18,042 nucleotides of DNA. It comes from Thermomucor indicae-seudaticae (taxonomy: Eukaryota; Mucoromycota; Mucoromycetes; Mucorales; Lichtheimiaceae). Numbering within the stretch: the stretch's first letter is position 1; each line of letters starts with the position of its first letter. Location of the stretch: the NCBI GenBank assembly GCA_000787465.1, contig JSYX01000616.1, positions 1-18,042 of the forward strand, read 5' to 3'. Both the position numbers and the translations under genes were made by a program. Below the pieces are notes generated by a model, which saw nothing but the letters and a program-made list of their open reading frames with translations, was not told where the DNA came from and searched no databases. Positions 1 to 7,275 of the stretch are shown here, one piece after another.

Positions 1-1
1 A

Positions 2-367
2 GCAGACCATTTTTGCAAACTCTCGCTGGAGTACGACTACTATACCGTCCGTGGCGAGAAGTGGCAGGTGTTAATGGTGAAGAAACCGTTTTTTGGCGAG
101 ATCCTCTACTTCCTCCGCCATGTCTGGGACGGTAAGCCTGCTTTGCTTACAAGGGTTGACATCTTCAAAGAAGTAGCTCTCAGCAATGAAGGATACCCAT
201 ATCTCCCTTCGAGCCCCGAGATAGCAGCAAGAACACCCTACGTTGTTCCAATAGAAGACATCCAGCATATGGTCGGACTCTTGTCGTCCACGATTTCGAA
301 CAAGTCCTATATAGTCTGGCCATACATGCTTCCATTGCAACCCCCCGACAAATGCCAAAGGTGCTGA
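2..367 (+). CDS. C-terminal end of a diverged Tnp2-type transposase (copy C), cut by the window edge
   Basis: An open frame runs from the first bases to a TGA stop, about 121 residues, with no start inside the window that needs to be the true one. I did not recognise it alone. It aligns by eye with the last ~110 residues of the two Tnp2-like transposases further right. GEILYFLRHVW matches EQVLYYFEHDL in copy B and is followed by a DGK. The sequence TPYVVPIEDIQHMVGLLSS matches the SPIDRCSILPVHRILSA stretch. Both proteins then end with a short beta-like VIP/VWP segment. This tail (hydrophobic strands, then a conserved I-x-x-hydrophobic helix) probably is an accessory domain of the transposase rather than the catalytic core. 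A polyadenylation-like AATAAA lies at 391-396. The next gene, a coiled-coil protein of the family paired with copies A and B, is on the same strand. The rest of the element lies left of the window, so intactness cannot be judged. Confidence 0.45.
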   Translation, partial: ADHFCKLSLEYDYYTVRGEKWQVLMVKKPFFGEILYFLRHVWDGKPALLTRVDIFKEVALSNEGYPYLPSSPEIAARTPYVVPIEDIQHMVGLLSSTISNKSYIVWPYMLPLQPPDKCQRC

Positions 368-495
368 TAGAATAGTTCTCGGGGAGACAAATAAATTACC
401 TTAGACCTTTCACTATATATAAGTTATTGTCTTTTTTGATGTTACAGTTAATTTCAAACGAACCAATGCTCAATTGCATGCCTGTCTAGTTATCT

Positions 496-1285
496 TTGAA
501 AGATCGCGCGTTGTCGACTTTGTGCAACAATCGGTATGTTCTGAACTTTTGCGGAAAAAAGAAGTCCTTGGACGCGTCTGAAAATTTTTTTCCTTTCTTT
601 CTCTTTGTTTTTCTCTCTGTCCCCATTGATAACGAACAACGCTTGCAACGCGCCGAAAGGCAAATTGCTGATTTGATAGCGCAAGTCGCTGATCTAAGGA
701 GACAATTGCTAGGTACATTTTAGGTTTTTCTCTGCCGGTATCAATGACTGATTATGTGAATCCTTGTGTAGGGACGACGATGGTTCCCAAACCGTCGACC
801 TATGTTAGCAATGGGAAGAAGGAAAGTTGCGTTTCGGTGGTCAAGACCATCCTGAAGGAAGATTACCCGGACGACTGGGAGAAGAAGCTGCAGACCTTCC
901 ATGAGGCGATGCGTGAGGCCATCGTAGTGAGTAGCAAGGCCTTGGTGTCCAACGGTCAAGACCCTAACAAGCGTTTGGGTCGATACACCCGGCAAGAGAA
1001 GGCCATCGCGCTCGAGACGGCCAAGGAAGCTTTGCGGGAGCTCAACATTGCGGTCGACCGCTGCCAGGATGATTGGTGCATCAAGCACTACCTGAGGATC
1101 ACCTGGAACAGCGTGATCGGCCGCAACTTGCGGAACAAGTCTTCTGCTGCTGGTGAGTTTTCTTTGGTTCAGGACTCTTTGTTCAAAGAACTGACGTACT
1201 AGTTTCAACAGATTCCTCTTCCTCTGCCTCTCCCTCTTCCTCTTCCGCCTCTTCGTCCTCCTCTATCACCGCCCAACGACAATAA
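496..1285 (+). CDS. Coiled-coil accessory protein of a Tnp2-type element (copy C), three exons
   Basis: I read three exons: up to 712, 772-1152 and 1212-1285. They are separated by two 59-nt introns (GTACAT...TGTAG and GTGAGT...AACAG). Both introns are phase 1 and the frame stays open across both junctions. Exon 1 encodes a short amphipathic coiled coil (NEQRLQRAERQIADLIAQ). Exon 2 encodes a charged helical region of ~127 residues with the motif CQDDWCIKHYLR near its end. Exon 3 is a TCTTCC-type repeat giving a serine-rich tail ending in TAA. No ATG is in frame upstream in exon 1; the open frame begins with TTG at 496. The real start is therefore probably on an upstream exon, and GTATGT at 533-538 is a strong donor for such an intron. 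The coiled coil plus DW motif matches the accessory genes of copies A and B. This version has no premature stop but lacks their acidic MSEEE region. Its function is unknown; DNA binding or oligomerisation is a guess from its company. Confidence 0.55.
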
Positions 1286-1835
1286 AACGGCAAATTTTCA
1301 TTTCAAGTTGATTATTGACAATAATCTGTGGTAACCGAGTTGAAGGATTGCGCTTCATCGGTCTATACTAATTCAGGACCTCAGCATGTAGCTTATGCTT
1401 TATCTCGCCTTTGCATGTGCGCTTGCATTATGAGTTGTTGTCGGTAGGTGAGGCCACTGTCGTATACATTAAATCGTTGAGGTTAGTAGGCATGATAGTT
1501 CAGCTTTCTTGCGTCCACCCGGGCGCCTTCGGGACTCATTTCACAGCCGCTACTACATTCTACCCATTTACAAATCACAGCGAGCGTTAGTCGTAGGATT
1601 ATAGAACGCGTTTCGTGATAGGGTGTCCATTCTATTCATTAAAAATATTACAATAAATAACAAAATCGTTTTGATCATACTACAAACATTACAGTTTTCT
1701 TTTTTTCACTGGGGTAACACAAAACAGTAATAAAAATAGAGCTTTGATATCGACCTTTTTTTGCGTGACATAGAAACAGCTGAGTGTGAGCTTTCGCAGA
1801 TTTAAAATTGCCGAGTTTTGCCGCAGGCTCACCTC

Positions 1836-1884
1836 CTGCGTCATACTATTGACTATGTAAACAGTATGACAAAACATGACGCAG
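1836..1884. repeat. Two overlapping inverted repeats
   Basis: CTGCGTCAT (1836-1844) pairs perfectly with ATGACGCAG (1876-1884). A second pair, GTCATACT (1840-1847) with AGTATGAC (1863-1870), overlaps it, so two alternative stems compete. The half-site TGACGCA resembles a bZIP-type core, but no promoter can be tied to it. Confidence 0.5.
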
Positions 1885-1972
1885 CCCAATATGGAAAAAT
1901 GTGATACTTTCTTTCATAGTGCATTTTGAGGATTGATCAACGCTTGTATCTCTTCTGGTTGTATTTCCCTTC

Positions 1973-2161
1973 CTACCCTAACTTTGGCGTGGTGGTTTTT
2001 GGAGTCGGCTGACGCGCTGAAGTCATTTCTTTATTGCATTGCTTATTATCTCTTTTACTATCTTTATCATTCCCTTTCTCTACTTCTGTTTCTGGTGACC
2101 TCTTTAACTTACCTTTTCCGGAGCCTTTTGTTTCATCCGTTGCACCGTACGTGTCAGGCAT
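1973..2161 (-). CDS. Possible small lysine-rich hypothetical protein (62 aa)
   Basis: The frame has a true ATG and encodes a very hydrophilic peptide rich in K, D, E, T and S, with a TPKTTTPKLG end. No domain, signal or homologue is recognised. The opposite strand is a pyrimidine tract, so the frame may be open by base composition alone. A GTAAGT donor inside it (minus strand, ~2114) hints that it might be a 5' exon. Low confidence. Confidence 0.15.
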   Translation of the reverse strand: MPDTYGATDETKGSGKGKLKRSPETEVEKGNDKDSKRDNKQCNKEMTSARQPTPKTTTPKLG

Positions 2162-2255
2162 GACCCGTCGCGTAGTGAAATGAGTAAGCTCCGGGTTTGC
2201 GAGGACCGAGCCTGTGGCTTACCACCAGAACAAGTTTAGAAAATTTTTTTATAGG

Positions 2256-2352
2256 AGACAAGCGCTCTACATTCGCTTCGCTTCGGGGAGCTAACGGCCC
2301 ATGCGGCCTACCTTCGCTGCGCTCCGGGGGCCTTACGGCCGCGGACTTGTCT
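2256..2352. repeat. GC-rich repeat block bounded by a 7-bp inverted repeat
   Basis: AGACAAG (2256-2262) and CTTGTCT (2346-2352) are perfect inverted copies enclosing a strikingly GC-rich core in AT-rich surroundings. Inside are two 28-bp direct repeats, 2272-2299 and 2313-2340, which match at 23 of 28 positions (TTCGCTTCGCTTCGGGG versus TTCGCTGCGCTCCGGGG starts, both ending ACGGCC). The block resembles GC-rich hairpin elements found in fungal genomes, but I cannot assign a family. Confidence 0.5.
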
Positions 2353-2410
2353 TAGCTTTCACCTGGAAAAAAGTTCTGGATACAGATACTTTGAGCGGAA
2401 TAGAGAGTTC

Positions 2411-2438
2411 CAAGGGAGAGATGCTTCCTGTTCCCTTG
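2411..2438. repeat. Perfect 7-bp stem hairpin
   Basis: CAAGGGA (2411-2417) pairs with TCCCTTG (2432-2438) around a 14-nt loop, about 175 bp beyond the helicase stop. A Helitron 3' end carries a hairpin before a terminal CTRR. I could not find CTRR at the right place, so no Helitron terminus is claimed. Confidence 0.35.
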
Positions 2439-2473
2439 TGATGTAAAGAGAGAGTAGTCGATATATGACCGTG

Positions 2474-2479
2474 TTTATT
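2474..2479 (-). promoter_or_regulatory. Possible polyadenylation signal (AATAAA) of the helicase gene
   Basis: The minus strand reads AATAAA about 135 nt after the helicase stop codon, a plausible position for 3'-end formation. Single-motif evidence only. Confidence 0.3.
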
Positions 2480-2613
2480 AATAAGCCGTTTCATTCATTA
2501 GCAAAGATCGGAGGAACGTGAGTTGAAAATGCAGTAAGTTACAGCAAATGATCATAAAAAATGGAGCTCAAGACAGCGGGATGGTACAATTAAGTGTAAC
2601 AAATAAAAGAAGT

Positions 2614-4116
2614 TCAAAAGAGCACTTCACGGTAGACAACATTACGGGTAGTGGTTGAAGGTGGAGATGCCCGCGTCGGAGACGTAACGGAAGTCGTTTC
2701 TGTAGGAGGAAAGAATACTTGCATACTGTGTTTCGAGGTGACCCCGGAAAATGCCACGCATGGCTGCCCATGAGAGAAAACAGGATTTGGTAAGTACAAT
2801 GAGACATTTCGCATTGTCTGGCCTTGGCTTTTGTTTATGGTCATGGCACACGCTGGCTTGATTGGAAATTGACGCCGAGTGAGGATGAACGGAAGAGAAT
2901 GACTTGTTGAAGTGGATAACGAAATGCGTGGAATGTAAACGATGTCACCTGTACGAAAATGCTTAACACAAAAAAATCAACTGCGTAGCGCTTAGCATGG
3001 AACGCTTCAGAACTTACCTTGATGATCGCCAATGGCAATCCGGGCTTCTATCATATGTCTCGTGAACATTCGGCAAATCAGGCGAGTACCATTGCACAGG
3101 CCTTTCTTCGGGTTTAGGTTGCGCATTACCATTACAGGCTGACCTTTCTTTAGTCGTAGGCAAAAAGGCTGCAGGCCATATTCTTCTATGCAATTTAAGT
3201 ACTCTGGAGGATATAACTCAGCCTGGCTGGTATCAGCGACATCGTCATGGCCTCTATATTCATATGCATCGCCTGGAAACAGCTCAGTCGCCCGCTGATT
3301 GATGATATCGACGTTTCGATTTAAAGGCGTCAGAATATTTGCCTCGATGAAAGCCTGGGGATCTTGATGGGCTTGCCTTGCAAGTTCCGGCCAAGTTGCG
3401 TTTATCACGTCATCAAGTGTACTGGCTGTATGGCTCCATCCTTCGGGTAGCATAATATCATCATCGGCGGCGTTGACGACAGGTTCAGTACCGTTGCCAA
3501 CCCGTAATAGGTACTTTGCAAACTGCTGTTGATCGTTTACTGCGGGTCGAGCAAGGTCTCCCGGCGCTTGGCGTATACGCATATTGAAGGTCAGCTTAAA
3601 GACTTGGACATGCTGCCATATGTACGATCTCTTGATGCAAGCATTCACAATTTGTGCTCTGCTGCCATGCGGGATTACAGGTAACGTCTGTCGAAAATTG
3701 CCTCCGAAAAGAATAACTTCTCCGCCGAAGGGAATATGCTGCCATTCCGGGTTATGAGTGCGCATTATGTCACATAAGAGGCGATCTACAGCTTCCACGG
3801 CGTGGCGATGGGCCATGGGTGCCTCGTCCCAGATTATCAGATTAGCTTGACGAATTACATCTGCTTCCTCAGACTTTACTGGCATATTACAAGTGGATTT
3901 AGCGTTCAGTTTTTCTACAGGAATACCGAAGCGTGAATGAGCTGTTTGGCCACCACGGAGAAGCAAAGCAGCTATTCCAGAAGAGGCAACGGCAAGAGCA
4001 ATCTTGGATTGTGATCGAACGTATGAAAGCACACTGCGCGAAATCATTAGATTCTGCAAAGATTCCGCTAGCGGATTTTTTGCGGAAAATCTAACATTCG
4101 GCAAAGATTCCACCAC
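2614..4116 (-). pseudogene. Helitron-type PIF1 DNA helicase, N-terminally truncated, two exons
   Basis: This is a superfamily 1B (PIF1/RecD-like) helicase of the kind carried by Helitrons. Those unwind DNA 5' to 3' during rolling-circle transposition, using ATP. Exon 1 runs from 4116 to 3018 and exon 2 from 2948 to 2614. The intron (2949-3017, GTAAGT...TACAG) splits a Gly codon and restores frame (GDHQ-G-DIVYIPRI). Visible motifs are SSGIAALLL (Ia), IIWDEAPMAHR (II, Walker B), FGGNFRQTLPVI (III), LTFNMRI (IV), the family-typical VMVMRNLNPKKGLCNGTRL, and MTINKSQGQTM (V). Homology starts at VLSYVRSQ, directly after where the Walker A P-loop (GxGGTGKT) should be. The P-loop is absent, and the frame opens with GTG rather than ATG. 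Motif III has Asn where Asp is usual (GGDFRQ), and motif VI reads CVAFSGVTS with Gly replacing the conserved Arg. No Rep/HUH domain is present. It is almost certainly inactive. Confidence 0.85.
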
Positions 4117-4163
4117 TTGCTGATTCTTGGCGGATTCTTATGCGGAAAAACTAGTTGCCGCCC
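4047..4163. repeat. Palindromic and direct repeat cluster at the helicase truncation point
   Basis: A perfect 12-bp palindrome, TCCGCTAGCGGA, is centred at 4069/4070. Around it the arms 4047-4068 and 4071-4094 are imperfect inverted copies (TTAGATTCTGCAAAGATT against the reverse of AATCTTTTCCGCAAAAAATC-like sequence). A third related unit follows at about 4130-4155 (GGCGGATTCTTATGCGGAAA). The cluster starts exactly where helicase homology stops, so it may be the end of an inserted element or the scar of a deletion. Confidence 0.5.
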
Positions 4164-4565
4164 CCGCAGCTTATGTATGCGCACGTACGTTGCTGACCAA
4201 AATACAAGTTCACAAAAGCTTTGAAGATACAGAAATATACAAGCTCTTCGACAACATATTTATTCATTAGTCAAAGAATCGTAGGGAGAAAACTCGAGTG
4301 TTGATATAGCACAGGAAAGCTAAACGTACGCTACGTAAAGAAAGAAAAACCAAAGACGCTGCTGAAATAACTTTTTCACATGCATGTCTCGACATTTACT
4401 GCTCTGGCAGAATGATCAGCTTCGTCCATAAAGAAGACGACGAGGTACAGCCAAGTTGTGCTTACTCTGCTCAGAAGATCGTGGTCTCACATTATATTCA
4501 TTCTCCAAAAGCGCTCGTAAAGAGTCGAACTATCGTTAAGTGCGTTTGCTAGTTTGTGCCTTTAG

Positions 4566-4752
4566 GTTTCGAAGTTGGAGAATAAACGCGACAAGTTGCG
4601 CTGGAAATGAGTACGCAGACTTAAGTGTCAACAGTTGGAACGATGTAGATGAATCAACAAGAGGAACAATTCACGCGCTCCCCAAAGAGCTGTCATCGAT
4701 CTCAGTGCGAACCAAGCTTGGCGACGACGATTATGTCGAAATAAATCGCTGA
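4566..4752 (+). CDS. Possible terminal exon of an unknown gene
   Basis: An acceptor-like TTTAG at 4561-4565 is followed by an open frame to a TGA. It ends in an acidic stretch (STRGTIHALPKELSS, then a TKLGDDDYVEINR tail) that looks protein-like in composition. No family is recognised and no matching upstream exon was found. It may be a chance frame. Confidence 0.15.
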
Positions 4753-5145
4753 CATTGTACCGTGGAAAAAAGAACAAAGAAAAAAGAAGGAAAGAGAAAC
4801 AAAAAAACGCGAAAGAAAAGCCAGGAGCCCTGCGTTGGTTTTCATTTTCCTTTGACGTTCTTTATTTACTTTACTATAGCGTTTGGCTCTTGGATGCAAA
4901 CTCTATAGCCCTTTCATTTCAAGACAAAGTGCACGCTTGATTTTGTAGCCTTCATTGCAAAAATTGCAAAATGCTCACCCGCGCAGGCATTGCTAGCTTT
5001 GCATCTTCGCTCGCACTAATCGGTTACGAGACAGACGTGGTATTTGGCAGCTGCTACGATCGGTGCATAAGGAATCTCACTTAACCGTCTTTACCTTGCG
5101 GCTGCCGTGCAACTTTAATACTACGAGCGGCTTAACAACACTCTC

Positions 5146-5162
5146 ATATATATATATATATA
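5146..5162. repeat. (AT)n microsatellite
   Basis: A run of 17 bases of alternating AT. Confidence 0.9.
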
Positions 5163-5406
5163 CGATACCCTAGAATGGAAGCTTAGAGGGGGATCGACGG
5201 ATGAGGGAAGAAACTAATGATGTGGGAGATAAAGACGGCGTTAACGGGATCGTTAGAGTATGCATCAGGCAGAAAATGCGTCAATAAAGCAGACTGACCC
5301 GCGTTCCTTTGGATAACACGACTATGAGAGCTTGCACTGTGGCGCCAAGTACTTCAAGGGTATCCCTTGAATGCGTGTAGTCTACGCATGAGTCAGATGG
5401 ACACTA

Positions 5407-5616
5407 CAGTGGCTCAAAAACCCTTCGCAACCGGAGTGATGCCGTCACTTTTGAGGCTATATCTCGATGCGGAGACCACGAACGCATCCCAAACTTAGCT
5501 CGTATGTCCGCTAGGCTCTTCCGTATTTATACCTGAAATTTCAAAGTCAGAACGTTTCTATTGGACGAGAACGCGGGAACGAAAATTCCGCACGTGGTTC
5601 CGAAGGTTTTTTGACC
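5407..5616. repeat. Left terminal inverted repeat unit of the Tc1-like element
   Basis: It begins with CAGTGGCTCAAAAACCCTTC and ends with the inverted inner motif CGAAGGTTTTTTGACC. It also carries a TATA-like TATTTATA (5524-5531), about 260 bp before the transposase ATG, which could serve as its promoter. Confidence 0.75.
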
Positions 5617-5787
5617 AACCGTCAGACATGACATTCGCAAGTCGTGTGCTCCGGCGTAGGCACGTTATCATCTTTGTGACTGCAGTGGGAGATGAAAAAT
5701 TTTCAGGGGAACCCAGAAATACGCAAAGAAGCCAAACTTCAGTCCTCTCTGTTTCTTTTCCCTCATTTCGTTCCTGTGCCTACCGCC

Positions 5788-6810
5788 ATGCCTCGAGCAC
5801 TTTCTGCAGATGTCCAAAACAATATCAAGACCGCCCTGCTTAATGGGAAGAGCACGAAAGACATTTCTAAGAGTCTGGGAATTCATCAAAGTACGATAAA
5901 CCGTTACGCGAATAAGTGGTTTCCGAATCGCGCCTGTAACCAAGGTGGTCGATCGATCATTGTTCCTTCCGCTACTCGGAAGTATATTAAGCTGGAGCTC
6001 TTGAAAGGGTCTTTGAAAACAGCCACGGATGTCCATAAGAAGCTCAAGGAGTTGGGGTTCTCGATGTCTTTCCAGACATGTCTAAATGTCCTAAGGTCAA
6101 TGGGATTCCATGCCCGAATTAAAAAGAAGAAGTCTTTCGTGTCTGCTGCGCATAAGAGACGCCGACTAGCGTGGGCTAAAAAGTACCGCCATTGGACTGT
6201 GGATGACTGGAGACGGGTTGTCTTCTGGGATGAAACGAAAATTAACATTTGGGGTTCTGATGGCTGCAAGTATTTTTGGACAAGACCGGGGGCCCCTCTT
6301 AAACCGCACCATCTTGAGGATACGGTGAATCATGGAGGCGGCGGCCTGATGATGTGGGGTCGTATAACCAGCGAGGGACCAGGATATGCCTGCCAAATCT
6401 ACGACGGGACCATGAACTCGGAGGTTTACCAGCACATTCTGGATACAACACTACGCGACACCATGGATTCTTATGGTTTAGACTGGACTCAATGCTATTT
6501 TCAGCATGACGGGGATCCAAAACACCGCTCCAAATCTACCATAAAGTGGCTAGAGGAGAACAAGGTTAATTACATTGATGACTGGCCGGCTCAAAGTCCG
6601 GACTTAAACCCTACTGAGCATGTCTGGCATCACCTAAAGCTTAAATTAAGCTTGTACGAAACCAGGGCAAAAGGTGTTCATGACCTGTGGGACAGAGTTG
6701 AGAAGTTGTGGAATTCTTTCACTAAGGAACAATGCCAGCGGTATATCGACAGTATGCCAGCCAGACTACAAGCCGTTATCGATGCTAAAGTGGGCCATAC
6801 TCGGTACTAA
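5788..6810 (+). CDS. Tc1-like transposase, DD35E, intact (340 aa)
   Basis: This enzyme cuts and pastes its own element at TA sites in the nucleus. I chose the ATG at 5788 (context GCCATGC) because the family's N-terminus and usual length of ~340 residues fit it. An in-frame ATG at 5692 would add 32 residues of unlike sequence. In order: a paired helix-turn-helix DNA-binding region (about 1-110, with STKDISKSLGIHQSTINRYA), a basic stretch with KKKKS and KRRR that could be a nuclear signal, then the DDE catalytic domain. Catalytic residues are D148 (FWDETK), D241 (FQHDGDPKH) and E277 (SPDLNPTEHVW). The glycine-rich GGGGLMMWG lies between D148 and D241. Thirty-five residues separate D241 and E277, one more than in classic Tc1 (DD34E). 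No stop or frameshift is present and all catalytic residues are kept, so it may be active. Confidence 0.95.
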   Translation: MPRALSADVQNNIKTALLNGKSTKDISKSLGIHQSTINRYANKWFPNRACNQGGRSIIVPSATRKYIKLELLKGSLKTATDVHKKLKELGFSMSFQTCLNVLRSMGFHARIKKKKSFVSAAHKRRRLAWAKKYRHWTVDDWRRVVFWDETKINIWGSDGCKYFWTRPGAPLKPHHLEDTVNHGGGGLMMWGRITSEGPGYACQIYDGTMNSEVYQHILDTTLRDTMDSYGLDWTQCYFQHDGDPKHRSKSTIKWLEENKVNYIDDWPAQSPDLNPTEHVWHHLKLKLSLYETRAKGVHDLWDRVEKLWNSFTKEQCQRYIDSMPARLQAVIDAKVGHTRY

Positions 6811-6827
6811 TGTGCATAGAATTCGTA

Positions 6828-7036
6828 GTCAAAAAACATTCGCAACCGATATCAACTCTTCGTGTTCATTTTTTTCAACCAATAAAAAGGTCAGGTTCGT
6901 GAAACGCCGCTCATAAATAGTTAACCATCTGGGGAAAATGTATTCTAAGTTTGATGCCTTCACACCGCACGAGTGCCGAGAAGTAAGTCTAAACGTTAAT
7001 ATGTGCTGTACGTTGCGAAGGTTTTTTAACCCACTG
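6828..7036. repeat. Right terminal inverted repeat unit of the Tc1-like element
   Basis: It starts with the inner motif GTCAAAAAACATTCGCAACC and ends with the outer repeat reading TTTTTTAACCCACTG. It is the counterpart, in reverse orientation, of the left unit. Confidence 0.75.
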
Positions 7037-7275
7037 TACACACATAGGTTATATAAACGATCGTATGAAAGCTTCGAAGACTAGGAAACGCGTTTAGTTT
7101 TCTCGCAGTGGTAGAATGTAACGTGCTCCATATATCCGGCGCCAAGGATACACGCTTCTTCAGGCAGTGGCGCACGCGCTTCCTCGCCACAATGTATACG
7201 TAAATGACTTTAGTACATTAGACTAGTTGTAACTGTTTCCTTTATTCTTCATTAAACACGCACGACATTAACAAC

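Larger units (their letters stand above)
1286..2613. other. Intergenic region without a confident gene
   Basis: No recognisable protein is encoded on either strand. One intron-like stretch (GTAACC at ~1332 to ACTAATTCAG at ~1377) follows the coiled-coil gene but has no convincing coding exons around it. The region holds an overlapping inverted repeat (1836-1884), a GC-rich repeat block (2256-2352) and a hairpin (2411-2438). A lysine/aspartate-rich minus-strand open frame lies at 1973-2161. Strong pyrimidine bias on the plus strand at 1935-2150 explains most of the long open frames here. Confidence 0.6.
4164..5404. other. Intergenic region, no confident gene
   Basis: No recognised protein or RNA gene. 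It contains a purine-rich stretch on the plus strand (about 4765-4825), which keeps several frames open by composition. It also holds the possible terminal exon at 4566-4752 and a short AT microsatellite at 5146-5162. I looked on the minus strand for an upstream helicase exon with a P-loop and found none. Confidence 0.55.
5407..7036 (+). mobile_element. Complete Tc1/mariner-type DNA transposon (1630 bp) with TA target duplication
   Basis: The ends start CAGTGG and finish CCACTG, flanked on both sides by TA (5405-5406 and 7037-7038), the dinucleotide duplicated by Tc1/mariner insertion. The outer inverted repeats (5407-5431 and 7012-7036) match at 22 of 25 positions. Related inner motifs lie at 5601-5616 and 6828-6848, in the opposite orientation to the outer motif on the same side. 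Each end is thus a ~210-bp unit (5407-5616; 6828-7036) bounded by inverted copies of one motif. The middle of the two units shows only scattered similarity, such as AAACTTAG and TATTTAT. Between them lies one intact transposase. The intact gene and clear ends suggest a fairly recent insertion into non-coding DNA. Confidence 0.93.

Noticed and set aside
741..1208. 155-codon minus-strand open frame
   Set aside because: It is the antisense shadow of exon 2 of the coiled-coil gene, whose splice junctions keep frame.
2395..2438. Helitron 3' end with hairpin
   Set aside because: The hairpin is perfect, but no CTRR terminus follows at the expected distance and no Rep domain or 5' TC end is visible.
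4117..4540. Upstream helicase exon carrying the Walker A motif
   Set aside because: I scanned the minus strand for a GxGGTGKT-coding stretch and a matching donor and found neither.
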